Made by a program: the position numbers and the translations under genes
Shown here: piece after piece, positions 1 through 8,153 of the stretch
Layout of the letters: each line of letters begins with the position of its first letter
How positions within the stretch are numbered: position 1 is the stretch's first letter
Origin: DASZBX01 sp035943635
Lineage (GTDB): Bacteria > Actinomycetota > Actinomycetes > Streptomycetales > Catenulisporaceae
Direction: 5' to 3'
Assembly: GCA_035943635.1 (NCBI GenBank)
Contig: DASZBX010000065.1
Span: forward strand, 41,584 to 105,583
DNA length: 64,000 nucleotides
Notes under the pieces: generated by a model
The model's input: only the letters and a program-made list of their open reading frames with translations
Databases searched by the model: none
Told to the model about the DNA's origin: nothing

Positions 1-994
1 ACGCCAGATCCGGCGCAGAGTCGATCCGCCAACCCGCCGAGTAGTGCGCAGGCATGTAGTGCGTCAAAACCCCATGCCCAGACGGCGAAACCCACTCGAA
101 CTCCGACGAGAACTGCATGGTCGACGGATCGCCCCACCCCTCCTCCCGCGGCTCATGCGTCCACAACATCGGCCCCCACTGATGAAACGGCCCACGCGCC
201 CAAGACGACGAGTCCAGCCCCGCATCCGCAACCAACCCAGGAAACTGCGGATCATGCCCGAACACATCCAACTGCCAGGCAGTACGCGGGTCGCCGCCGA
301 TCACGTCGCCCTGAAACCCGACCCCGTACACAAGATTGCGGATGGTGGCCTCGGCACTGGTGAGATTGGTACTCGGCTCGTTGTACGTACCGCCCATCAA
401 CTCCAACCGGCCCTCAGCCAACAGTCTACTGATATACGCGCGATCCCCAGGATGCGCGTCCCAGTAAGGCTTGAGGTAATCCAGCTCAGCAAGCACGAAC
501 TTGTACTCCGGCTCCCGCCGAGCCGTCTCCAGATGCAACGCGATCAGGTCGAACCCGGTCTGCTGAACATCACCCCGATACTCCTGCGCCGAACCCTCGA
601 TCGAGTCCCAGGTTGTGGTGTACGCCGCCTGCGTGTTCCACCACACCGGGTCGTAGTGGAAGTGCGACACCATCCACACGGTCCACCCCGGCTCCGCGAC
701 CGTGAGCACACCGTCCGCCTGCACGCGATCGCCGCCCGACGCCTCAACCGTGACCGTGATCGGGATCTCCTGGCCCGCCAAGGCATTTTCCACAGTCACA
801 CCCACCTCCACCGGCCACCCGCCCCCGCCCACCTCGCCGAGCACCTCGCTACGGGCCTCACCGCTCACCCCCGCCCCGGCCACCCGAACCAGCAGTTCCC
901 CGGCCGGAGCATCCACCTCAACCCGCACCACCTGCCGCGGCTCCTGCTCGCTCCCGATGAACAGATCGGTCGAAACGACCAGCGCGATACGCAT
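1..994 (-). CDS. Alpha-mannosidase, GH38 family (N-terminal part, cut by window edge)
   Basis: The first 331 codons read as a glycoside hydrolase family 38 enzyme, which releases alpha-mannose from glycans or oligosaccharides. About 105 residues of beta-rich N-terminal region precede the metal-site motif HFHYDPVWWN (residues 111-120). The nucleophile motif QLDVFGHDPQ follows at 241-250. Both are hallmarks of GH38. The ATG is preceded by AGGAG with 9-nt spacing. It lies 71 bp downstream of the ABC permease stop on the same strand, so it is probably the last gene of the importer operon and acts on the imported or extracellular mannoside. There is no signal peptide, so I infer a cytoplasmic enzyme. 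The C-terminus is outside the window. Confidence 0.9.
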   Translation of the reverse strand, partial: MRIALVVSTDLFIGSEQEPRQVVRVEVDAPAGELLVRVAGAGVSGEARSEVLGEVGGGGWPVEVGVTVENALAGQEIPITVTVEASGGDRVQADGVLTVAEPGWTVWMVSHFHYDPVWWNTQAAYTTTWDSIEGSAQEYRGDVQQTGFDLIALHLETARREPEYKFVLAELDYLKPYWDAHPGDRAYISRLLAEGRLELMGGTYNEPSTNLTSAEATIRNLVYGVGFQGDVIGGDPRTAWQLDVFGHDPQFPGLVADAGLDSSSWARGPFHQWGPMLWTHEPREEGWGDPSTMQFSSEFEWVSPSGHGVLTHYMPAHYSAGWRIDSAPDLA

Positions 995-1028
995 CGATCC
1001 AGACTCCTAGCTGACTCGTACCCTGATT

Positions 1029-1060
1029 GCCTGACTGCCTGACCGCCTGACCGCCTGACC
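1029..1060. repeat. Four tandem copies of an 8-bp unit
   Basis: GCCTGACT is followed by three exact GCCTGACC units between the permease stop and the mannosidase ribosome binding site. It is a short slippage-prone repeat with no visible function. Confidence 0.6.
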
Positions 1061-1065
1061 GCCGA

Positions 1066-2022
1066 TCAGCCCTTGACCGCACCGGTGAGGTTGAACGCCC
1101 CACCCAGGAACTTCGACAACACGCCGTAGAGCATGACCACAGGCGCGGTGTAAATGATCGAGAACGCGGCCAGCTGCCCATAGGCGACCTGCCCGTACTG
1201 CGAGAAGAAGGTATAGATCGTCACCGAAGCCGGCTGCTTCTCCGGGCTGAGCAACAGGATGAACGGGATGAAGAAGTTCCCCCACTGCATCACGAAGGTG
1301 AAGATGAACACCACCACGATCCCGGGCGCCATCAACGGCAACACGATCCGCCAGAGCGACTGGAACCAGTTCGCCCCGTCCGTCCACGCTGCCTCCTCCA
1401 GGGAGACCGGCACGCCGTCCATGAAATTCTTCGTCATCCAGATCGCGAACGGCAGCGAACTGGCCGCCATGAACAGGATGGTCGCCGGAATCGAGTCGGT
1501 CAGATTGAACCGGGCGTACAGCGAATAGACCGGCACCATCACCGCGGTGATCGGCAGACCGGTCGCGAACAGGATCGTGTACAGGAACGACTTACGGAAC
1601 CGCAAATGGAACCGAGACAACGGATACGCAGCCAGAGCCGCCGCCGCAACCGTCAGCAACGCGGTCCCCCCGGACAGAATCAGGGAGTTGAGCATAGGCC
1701 GGAACACGGTGTCCACGGTCAGCACCGCACTGAAGTTCGCCAGAGTGAAGTGCCAAGTCGGAGCGGCCGACAAACCCGAGCCGGTCTCCACCGACGACAG
1801 GATCAGCCAGGCGAAAGGCAGCAGAAAGACCACGAACAACAGCAGCAGCGCAAGATTCGAGGCCAACGCCGCCGGCCCGCGCGTAGGCGAGGTGATCCCG
1901 GCAGCCGGACTCGGCCCCCGCCCCACCCACCGACCACGCCGCCCGGCAGCGGCCTTACCGCCGGCGCTACCAGCACCAGCACCGATCGACCCGACTCCCG
2001 CAGCAGCATCCGCGGCGCTCAT
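1066..2022 (-). CDS. Carbohydrate ABC transporter permease, MalG type
   Basis: This 318-residue protein is the second inner-membrane subunit of a CUT1-type sugar importer. About 50 Ala/Gly/Pro-rich residues precede six predicted membrane segments. The EAA loop that contacts the ATPase is clear near residues 205-235 (EEAAWTDGANWFQSLW followed by a conserved G). Its start overlaps the upstream permease stop by 4 bp (ATGA), indicating translational coupling. No ATPase gene lies in the locus. In actinobacteria a shared MsiK-type ATPase encoded elsewhere usually energises such importers, and I infer the same here. The substrate is probably a mannose-containing sugar, judged from the adjacent GH38 gene. 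Confidence 0.93.
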   Translation of the reverse strand: MSAADAAAGVGSIGAGAGSAGGKAAAGRRGRWVGRGPSPAAGITSPTRGPAALASNLALLLLFVVFLLPFAWLILSSVETGSGLSAAPTWHFTLANFSAVLTVDTVFRPMLNSLILSGGTALLTVAAAALAAYPLSRFHLRFRKSFLYTILFATGLPITAVMVPVYSLYARFNLTDSIPATILFMAASSLPFAIWMTKNFMDGVPVSLEEAAWTDGANWFQSLWRIVLPLMAPGIVVVFIFTFVMQWGNFFIPFILLLSPEKQPASVTIYTFFSQYGQVAYGQLAAFSIIYTAPVVMLYGVLSKFLGGAFNLTGAVKG

Positions 2023-2948
2023 ACATCCTCCAGTTTGATCAGCCGCAGATAAATCAGCGAGAACAAAGCCCCAAGCACCAGCAACACCAAGGCCATCGCC
2101 GTGCCATACCCAAGCTGGTAGAACTGAAATGCCTGCTCGTACATGTACAAAGGCGTGGTCTCACTCGCATTGCCGGGCCCGCCGCCCGTCATCACATAGA
2201 TCAACCCGAAACTGGCCAACGTCTGCAGCGTGATCAACATCAGATTGCTGACAATGGCCCGCCGGATCAGCGGCAGGGTGACGTAACGCAGCCGAGCCCG
2301 CCCCGAAGCGCCGTCGACGGCGGCGGCCTCCAGCAACTCCGGCGGCACGTCCGACAGCGCCGCCGAATACACGAGCATCGAGAAAGCCGTACCCCGCCAC
2401 GTGTTGGCAAGAATCACCGCAATCATCGGCGCACTGTAGAGCCAGTCCTGCGACAGCCCGAAGTGCCCGATCAGGGAGTTGAGCGTCCCGGTCTTGTACA
2501 AGAACGCATACCAGGCGAACCCGGCCACCAATTCCGGCACCACCCACGCGCCGACCACCAACCCGGTGATCGACGTACGCACCACCCGCCGACGCCCGCG
2601 CAGCAACAACGCGAGCAGCAGCCCGAGACAGTTCTGCCCGATCACCGCAGACCCGACCACGAACAACACAGTCAACTCAAGCGACTTGATGAACGCCGGA
2701 TCGGCGAACATCCGCCGGAAGTTCGCAAGCCCGGTGAAGTGCACCGTAGCCGAACCGGACAGCGCCATATCAGTGAACGCCGTATACACGCTCCACAACA
2801 ACGGCCCGGCAAAGAAGATCACCAACAGCGCCAGAGCCGGCACCAGCGGCCCCAGACGCCCGAGCAGTCGGCGGCCGCGGCGCGGGCCGCGCGCACCCCC
2901 GGAAGGGATGCGCGCAGCCTGCCGCGGCGACTGGGTCGCCACTGTCAT
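2019..2948 (-). CDS. Carbohydrate ABC transporter permease, MalF type
   Basis: This 309-residue membrane protein is the first permease of the CUT1 importer. After a basic N-terminus (about 30 residues) there are six hydrophobic segments. The EAA loop is at about residues 205-235 (ELLEAAAVDGASGRARLRYV). It overlaps the binding-protein gene upstream by 4 bp and the second permease downstream by 4 bp, so all three genes are translationally coupled. It would pair with the MalG-type subunit to form the channel. Confidence 0.93.
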   Translation of the reverse strand: MTVATQSPRQAARIPSGGARGPRRGRRLLGRLGPLVPALALLVIFFAGPLLWSVYTAFTDMALSGSATVHFTGLANFRRMFADPAFIKSLELTVLFVVGSAVIGQNCLGLLLALLLRGRRRVVRTSITGLVVGAWVVPELVAGFAWYAFLYKTGTLNSLIGHFGLSQDWLYSAPMIAVILANTWRGTAFSMLVYSAALSDVPPELLEAAAVDGASGRARLRYVTLPLIRRAIVSNLMLITLQTLASFGLIYVMTGGGPGNASETTPLYMYEQAFQFYQLGYGTAMALVLLVLGALFSLIYLRLIKLEDV

Positions 2949-4312
2949 GAGCCCGAACCCGCGGCCACGTTGGACGGCCCGGCGATACTCGAAACCTGAC
3001 TGGCCAGCCCGGACATCGCCGCCGAGGGCGAGGACTGCCCCGTCATCACCGCCTCCATCGCCACCTGGATCTGGTCCGAGATCTGCGGATACACCGGGTA
3101 GGCGGGCCGGAAGTGAGTCACCTTGACCAGGTTCGTGAAGAACCCGAGAGTCGGATTCGCCGCCAGGTACTTGGGATCCGAGGCCACGTCCGCCCGCTCG
3201 GCGATCTGACTGGCGATGATGTCGTAGTTCAGCGAGTTGTCCTTGTTCTCGGCCAGCGAGACGAAGTCGAACGCAGCCTGCTTATTCGACGAGTGCGATC
3301 CGACCGACAGCACCCAGCCGCCGGACATGCTCGTGGTCCCGGAGCCCTGGCCGTCCTGGGTGGGCATCGCGGCCACGCCCATCGTGGTGGACCAGGCCGG
3401 CCACGGCTTGGCCCCGCCGGTGATCCAGTTGCCGGTCACCCAGGAGCCGTCCAGGTCGATGGCCAGCTTGCCGTTGGGAATCAGGTCGGTGGCCACCGTG
3501 CTGCCGAAGTTCGGGTTCAGCGCGTCCTGCACGTCCGGCGCCAGACCGGTGCTGTAGATCGTGTTGATGAACCCGAGCGAGTCCAGCATCCCGGTCGAGG
3601 ACGGCGTCCACTTCTTCGTGCTCGTGTCGTACAACTGGTTGCCGGTGCCGTAGAGCAGCATCTCAAGGCCCTGCATGGTCGCGCCCTCGCCGGCGCCCTT
3701 GCCGGAGTAGACGTTGAGCGGCGTCACCCCGGGCAGCTTGGCCTTGATCGTCCGGGCCGCGGCCAGCACGTCGTCCCAGCTCTTGGGCTGCCACGGAACC
3801 GAAAGCCCGGCCTGCTTGAACAGGTCCTTGTTGTAGTAAAGCGCGCGGGTATCAGTGCCCATAGGCACGCCGTACGTCTTGCCGTCCGAGCCGACCGCCG
3901 CGCTCTTGGCCGCCGTGGAGAACTGGCTCCAGTCGCTCCAGCTGGACAGGTAGGAGTCGAGCGGCGCGAGGTACCCGGCCTGGATGTCCGAGTTGACCAG
4001 GAAGGTGTCCTCGTACATGACGTCCGGCGCGGTCGACGCCGAGCGGTTCATCAGGGTCAGCTTGGTGTAGTAGTCGTTCTCCGAGGCCTGGATCGGCTCC
4101 AGCTTGACCGTGTAGCCCGGGTGCGCCTTCTCGTACTGGGTCTTGACCAGCTGCATCTGGGTGTTGAGCTGGGTGAAGTCGCCGAATTCCTGATAGGCCA
4201 CGGTGATGGTCTTCGAACCGGCCGAAGATCCGGAACTGGAGCAGCCGGCCAGGACGCCCGTTCCGAGTATCAGCGCGGCCGCGGCGGCCACGACTCTGGT
4301 TCTTGCCTGCAT
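2945..4312 (-). CDS. Extracellular sugar-binding lipoprotein of ABC importer
   Basis: This 455-residue protein has a lipoprotein signal ending in LAGC, with the lipidated Cys at residue 24, then a Ser/Gly linker. The mature part is a cluster B sugar-binding protein (SBP_bac_1 type, for example the segment PKSWDDVLAAA). It would capture the sugar outside the membrane and deliver it to the two permeases encoded directly downstream. It is the first gene of the operon. The start ATG follows GGAG at a normal distance. The promoter region carries an AT-rich element shared with the divergent ROK regulator gene. Confidence 0.93.
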   Translation of the reverse strand: MQARTRVVAAAAALILGTGVLAGCSSSGSSAGSKTITVAYQEFGDFTQLNTQMQLVKTQYEKAHPGYTVKLEPIQASENDYYTKLTLMNRSASTAPDVMYEDTFLVNSDIQAGYLAPLDSYLSSWSDWSQFSTAAKSAAVGSDGKTYGVPMGTDTRALYYNKDLFKQAGLSVPWQPKSWDDVLAAARTIKAKLPGVTPLNVYSGKGAGEGATMQGLEMLLYGTGNQLYDTSTKKWTPSSTGMLDSLGFINTIYSTGLAPDVQDALNPNFGSTVATDLIPNGKLAIDLDGSWVTGNWITGGAKPWPAWSTTMGVAAMPTQDGQGSGTTSMSGGWVLSVGSHSSNKQAAFDFVSLAENKDNSLNYDIIASQIAERADVASDPKYLAANPTLGFFTNLVKVTHFRPAYPVYPQISDQIQVAMEAVMTGQSSPSAAMSGLASQVSSIAGPSNVAAGSGS

Positions 4313-4369
4313 GGAGAACTCCTCGCTACCCGAGAGGGCACTGAAGGTTGTTCTGACGGTTGGAGCGTG

Positions 4370-4399
4370 AACGTAACTCCATTTGATTTACATAGTCAA
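4370..4399 (-). promoter_or_regulatory. Candidate promoter of the ABC importer operon
   Basis: On the minus strand TTGACT (4399-4394) and TACGTT (4375-4370) form -35 and -10 hexamers 18 bp apart, about 58 bp upstream of the binding-protein start. The repeat element at 4381-4393 lies within the spacer, a position suited to repression. The 331-bp interval 4313-4643 holds this promoter, the repeat pair and no gene. Confidence 0.45.
4381..4393. promoter_or_regulatory. Repeated element A, putative ROK operator (importer side)
   Basis: ATTTGATTTACAT matches ATTTGACATACAT at 4557-4569 in 11 of 13 positions. It lies inside the importer promoter. The pair is AT-rich in a GC-rich background and flanks the divergent promoters of the importer and the ROK regulator. 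Confidence 0.45.
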
Positions 4400-4556
4400 T
4401 ACGTCCGGGCAATATTGCAGCAACCGCACCAAGCCGAGGAGCCAACCCCAGACACAGCCCACGATATCCGGACAAACAGCCTGAGAATGTGCTTCACTCG
4501 ACCGGGATCGCCGGCCCGGAGGTCCCTGTCCGACCCGCACTTTCCGTGATAAATCT

Positions 4557-4569
4557 ATTTGACATACAT
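4557..4569. promoter_or_regulatory. Repeated element A, putative ROK operator (regulator side), over a -35 box
   Basis: ATTTGACATACAT contains a consensus TTGACA (4559-4564) pointing toward the ROK regulator gene. A regulator bound here would block the -35 element, consistent with autoregulation. No strong -10 follows, only GATGTAGCCT at about 4591-4600. Confidence 0.45.
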
Positions 4570-4643
4570 CGAACGCCGGAGCTGGCCGGAGATGTAGCCT
4601 CGGGACCACCGGTCCGTCGAGGGGTCAGGGTCAGGAGACAGCA

Positions 4644-5894
4644 ATGCGCCCACAGGTGGGAACCAACCTGCCGAAAGTCGGCAACTACAACCAGAACGTG
4701 GTTCTGGACACGATCCGCTCGCTGGGCGCGACCAGCCGGGTCGAGCTCGCCGACCGCACCGGGCTGACCGCGCAGACGATCTCCGTCATCGTCCGCCGCC
4801 TGCTGTCCGACGGACTGGTCCGCGAGGACGGCGCCCAGCCCTCGGCCGGCCCGACCGGCGGCGGCAAGCCGCGCACCACGCTGCGGGTCGAGCCGTCGGC
4901 CGGCTACGCCGTGGGCATCCACTTCGACCCCGGCCGCATCTCGGCCGTGCTGGTGGACCTGTCCGGCCGGATCATCACCACCGCCAAGTACGACATACAC
5001 GACTCGCTCCAGCCCGAAGACGCCGCGGCCCTGATGGGCAAGGCCGCCCGCAAGGTGATCCGGGACGGCCGGATCCCGGCCAAACGGGTGCTCGGCGTCG
5101 GCCTGGCCTGCCCCGGCCCGATCGACCAGGACCTGGGCCTGGTCCTGTTCCCGCCGCGGTTGACCGGCTGGGGCCGGGTGCCGCTGGAGAGCCTGCTGCA
5201 CGAGAGCACCGGCTACCCGGTGACCATCGACAACGACGCCACCGCCGCCGCCATCGGCGAACGCTGGTCCGGCCTGGCCAGGGACATCGGCGGCTTCGCG
5301 TACATCTACATGGGCACCGGCATCGGCGGCGGCCTGTACCTGAACAACCAGGTCTACCGCGGCTCCTTCCGCAACGCCGCCGAGATCGGCCACATCACGG
5401 TCGTCCCGGACGGCCCGGAGTGCTACTGCGGCAACCACGGCTGCCTGGAGGCGGTGGCGTGCCCCGCGGCCATGGTCGCCGAGGCGCACGAACTGCTGAC
5501 GGCCGGCGGCGAGAGCACCCTGGCGAAGGCGTTCCGGCGCGACCCCGCCCTGGTCGACCACACCGCCCTGTGCGCCGCCGCCGACGAGGGCGATCCGCTG
5601 GCCCGCACGGTGGTCGACCGGGTCGCCGGCCAGCTGGCCGACGTCGCCGTGGGCATCGCGAACATGCTCGACATCGAACTCATCGTGCTCGGCGGCCCCG
5701 CCCTGGGCCCGGTCGGCGAGGTCTACCGGGCCGCCGTGGCCGAGGCGCTCGAAAGCCGCCCGATCGCCCGCCGGATCCACCAGACCCAGGTCAGCCTCTC
5801 CCCCGCCGCCCGCGACGCCGGGGCCGTGGGCGCGGCGTCGCTGGTCTTCCACCGCGCCTTCGCGCCCCAACTGGCCGTACTGCTCAGCCGCTGA
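4644..5894 (+). CDS. ROK-family transcriptional regulator
   Basis: This 416-residue protein has an N-terminal winged helix-turn-helix (about residues 10-75, e.g. VELADRTGLTAQTISVIVRR) and a C-terminal ROK sugar-binding fold. The ROK zinc motif CYCGNHGCLE is near residue 260 and is preceded by a GTGIGGG phosphate-loop-like segment. Such NagC/XylR-type proteins usually repress sugar-uptake operons until an inducer sugar binds. It is divergent from the ABC importer and 32 bp upstream of a ROK kinase gene, so it very probably controls both. The ATG has an AGGAG site. Confidence 0.92.
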   Translation: MRPQVGTNLPKVGNYNQNVVLDTIRSLGATSRVELADRTGLTAQTISVIVRRLLSDGLVREDGAQPSAGPTGGGKPRTTLRVEPSAGYAVGIHFDPGRISAVLVDLSGRIITTAKYDIHDSLQPEDAAALMGKAARKVIRDGRIPAKRVLGVGLACPGPIDQDLGLVLFPPRLTGWGRVPLESLLHESTGYPVTIDNDATAAAIGERWSGLARDIGGFAYIYMGTGIGGGLYLNNQVYRGSFRNAAEIGHITVVPDGPECYCGNHGCLEAVACPAAMVAEAHELLTAGGESTLAKAFRRDPALVDHTALCAAADEGDPLARTVVDRVAGQLADVAVGIANMLDIELIVLGGPALGPVGEVYRAAVAEALESRPIARRIHQTQVSLSPAARDAGAVGAASLVFHRAFAPQLAVLLSR

Positions 5895-5926
5895 CGTGTC
5901 CTGACCCACCGACGAGAGGAACCACC

Positions 5927-6889
5927 GTGACCGACGCCGCCCCGTCCGCCCCGTCCGCCCTGGCGATCGACATCGGGGGAACGAAGCTGGCCGCCGCGCT
6001 GGTAGGCCCGGACGGAACGGTCCGCCGCCGGGCCGAGACGCCGACCCCCGCCGTCCCCGCGGGCCAGGGCGCGGCGGTCGCCGAGGCGCTGCTCGGCCTG
6101 GCCGCGCAGGTGGTCGGCACGGAACGCCCGGTGGCCGTCGGCGTGGCCTGCGCCGGACCGCTGGACCTGACCGCGGGCACCGCCAGCCCGGTGAACATCC
6201 CGGCCTGGCACGGATTCCCGCTGCGCGACACCATGCACGAGGCCTTCCCCGGCGCGACCTGCGTCCTGGTCGGGGACGCGATCGCCGCGGCGGTCGGCGA
6301 ACACTGGCGCGGAGCCGGCCAGGACGCCCGCTCCCTGCTCGGCATCGTCGTGTCCACCGGCATCGGCGGCGGCTTCGTCCTGGGCGGCCGCGCCTTCGCC
6401 GGCCCGACCGGCAACGCCGGGCACATCGGCCACGTCACCACCGACCTGGACGCCGTCCGCTGCGCCTGCGGAGGCACCGGCTGCGTGGAGGCCCTGGCCA
6501 GCGGCCCGTCCATGGTCCGCTGGGCGGTCGGCCGGGGCTGGCGGTCCGACCGGCCGGCGGCCGGCCAGGACGCCAAGGCCCTGGCCGAGGACGCCCAGGC
6601 CGGCCACGCACTCGCCCTGGCCGCCTTCGACCGCGCCGCCGACGCCCTGGCCTGCGGCATCATGAGCGCGGCGGCCCTGGTGGACCTCGATCTGGTGGTG
6701 GTCGGCGGCGGAGTGGCCGCGGCCGGCCCGATCCTGTTCGACCCGCTGCGCGCCCACCTCAAGCGCCGCGCGAGCCTGGACTTCGTCCGCCGGGTCCGCG
6801 CCGTCCCCGGCACCCTGGGCCGCGACGCCGGCCTGATCGGCGCCGCCCGGTCCGTCCTGCTCGCGCTGGAGGCGGGCGCGGAGGGGTAG
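5927..6889 (+). CDS. ROK-family sugar kinase (glucokinase/mannokinase-like)
   Basis: This 320-residue protein lacks the DNA-binding domain of its upstream neighbour. It starts almost directly with the ATP-binding motif AIDIGGTKLAAALV (about residues 10-24). The sugar-binding segment and the zinc motif CACGGTGCVE (about residue 181) follow. It would phosphorylate the hexose released by the mannosidase, giving a hexose-6-phosphate in the cytoplasm. The GTG start at 5927 has a GAGAGGA site. Longer upstream in-frame extensions run into the regulator gene and are rejected. Substrate specificity (glucose, mannose or other) cannot be read from sequence. Confidence 0.9.
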   Translation: MTDAAPSAPSALAIDIGGTKLAAALVGPDGTVRRRAETPTPAVPAGQGAAVAEALLGLAAQVVGTERPVAVGVACAGPLDLTAGTASPVNIPAWHGFPLRDTMHEAFPGATCVLVGDAIAAAVGEHWRGAGQDARSLLGIVVSTGIGGGFVLGGRAFAGPTGNAGHIGHVTTDLDAVRCACGGTGCVEALASGPSMVRWAVGRGWRSDRPAAGQDAKALAEDAQAGHALALAAFDRAADALACGIMSAAALVDLDLVVVGGGVAAAGPILFDPLRAHLKRRASLDFVRRVRAVPGTLGRDAGLIGAARSVLLALEAGAEG

Positions 6890-7105
6890 TGGTCTGGCCA
6901 GGTTTTGCCGAATTGTGGCACCCGGCGTCTTACCGTGGGACCATGTGAGCGCAGCCCAATGCCGGCGGGCGCCGACAGCGGCCAGGTCGCGGCAGCCGGC
7001 GAACGGTTAGTGGACGGTCGCCGTGCGGCCCAGACTGACGCCGGAGCCGCACCGGACCGACGCCGCCGTCCAAGCCGGAACATCGCACTCGAGGGGGACC
7101 CTTCC

Positions 7106-7690
7106 ATGTCAGAGCCGTACGACGCCATCCCGGGCAGTGTCGATCTGGGGGGCCTGCAGTCCTCGGCAAACACCGGCGCCTACCCGTCTCCGCAGGGTCC
7201 TTACCCGCCGGTCCAGGGCTACGACCCCGGATACGCGGCGCAGCAGGGTTCTTACCCGACTGTGCAGTATCCGCAGCAGCAGTATCAGCAGCCGTACGGT
7301 CAGGCTTACGGTCAGCCGTACCCGCCGCAGGGCTATCCGCAGCAGGGCTATCCGCAGCAGTACGGGCAGCAGCCTCAGCCGCAGCCGTACCCTCAGGCGT
7401 TCGGGCAGGTGTATCCGCAGCAGTACGGGGCGCCGTACCCGCCGGTGATGGTCGCCCCGAAGTCGCCGGGGCTCGCCGTCCTCGCCTCGTTCTTCATCCC
7501 CGGCCTGGGCTCGATGATCAGCGGCCGCGGCGGCACGGGCGCGCTGATCCTCTGCCTGTACGTGGTCAGCTGGTTCCTGATCATCGTGTTCATCGGTATC
7601 TTCGGCGTGATCGGCTGCTGGATCTGGGGCATGGTGCAGGGGTATTCCGACGCCGTGGCGTGGAACCGGAGCCACGGGATCATCAGCTGA
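7106..7690 (+). CDS. Small membrane protein with Pro/Gln/Tyr-rich N-terminus (TM2-like)
   Basis: This is a 194-residue protein. Residues 1-112 are low-complexity, built from imperfect YPQQ/GQPYP units with few charges. The C-terminal 75 residues contain a Pro-Gly break (FFIPGLGSMISGRGGTGALI) and two hydrophobic segments, as in TM2-type and related small actinobacterial membrane proteins. No enzymatic motif is visible. It is preceded by GAGGGGGA at good spacing. It converges with the small gene at 7723. Its function is unknown; the disordered tail suggests a membrane-surface scaffold. Confidence 0.75.
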   Translation: MSEPYDAIPGSVDLGGLQSSANTGAYPSPQGPYPPVQGYDPGYAAQQGSYPTVQYPQQQYQQPYGQAYGQPYPPQGYPQQGYPQQYGQQPQPQPYPQAFGQVYPQQYGAPYPPVMVAPKSPGLAVLASFFIPGLGSMISGRGGTGALILCLYVVSWFLIIVFIGIFGVIGCWIWGMVQGYSDAVAWNRSHGIIS

Positions 7691-7722
7691 CGGGGGTGGG
7701 TGGGGCCTCGGCCAGCGCTTGC

Positions 7723-8007
7723 TCAGGGCTCGCCCATGGACGCCAGCTGCGACCGCAGGGTATTGAGAATCTGCGCCACGGTCGTGCCGGTCTGCGCGAT
7801 CTGCCCGGCGATGGACCGCACCGCGGCGGTGTCGATCGAGAAGCCGGGGCCGGCCGTCCCGTCCGAGCCGCCGGACGAGGAACCGCCGTTCGGCGGCTGT
7901 GCGCCGGCGGCCGGGGCTCCTCCTTCGGTCTCCGTCGAGTACAGCCGGTCGGCGTCCACGCCCGGCGCCGTGAACTGGCCGCCGGAATCCCCTGTGGTCA
8001 CGCTCAT
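7723..8007 (-). CDS. Small Gly/Ser-rich hypothetical protein
   Basis: This 94-residue protein is not recognised. A flexible Gly/Ser/Pro region (roughly 25-55) is followed by a helical C-terminus (DTAAVRSIAGQIAQTGTTVA and onward), which has the length and amphipathic look of a half WXG100/ESX-type helix but lacks a WXG motif. The ATG at 8007 is chosen because GGGGTTGGGG precedes it; an in-frame GTG at 8028 would add seven residues. It converges with the membrane-protein gene at 7106-7690. Confidence 0.5.
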   Translation of the reverse strand: MSVTTGDSGGQFTAPGVDADRLYSTETEGGAPAAGAQPPNGGSSSGGSDGTAGPGFSIDTAAVRSIAGQIAQTGTTVAQILNTLRSQLASMGEP

Positions 8008-8153
8008 ATCCCCAACCCCGATGCTCACGCGGCCGATCGCGTCGGCCGCCCACTGAATCAGGGTTATTATGGTGGACTCGCCGGGGACGGCGCAACAAAC
8101 GTTCGGATGCCGCGCAGGCCATTGACAAGGCCGTTCGAGGAATCAGGGGTCGA

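Noticed and set aside
2463..4549. Plus-strand open frames opposite the importer genes
   Set aside because: They are antisense to well-supported ABC transporter genes and lack domains and ribosome binding sites.
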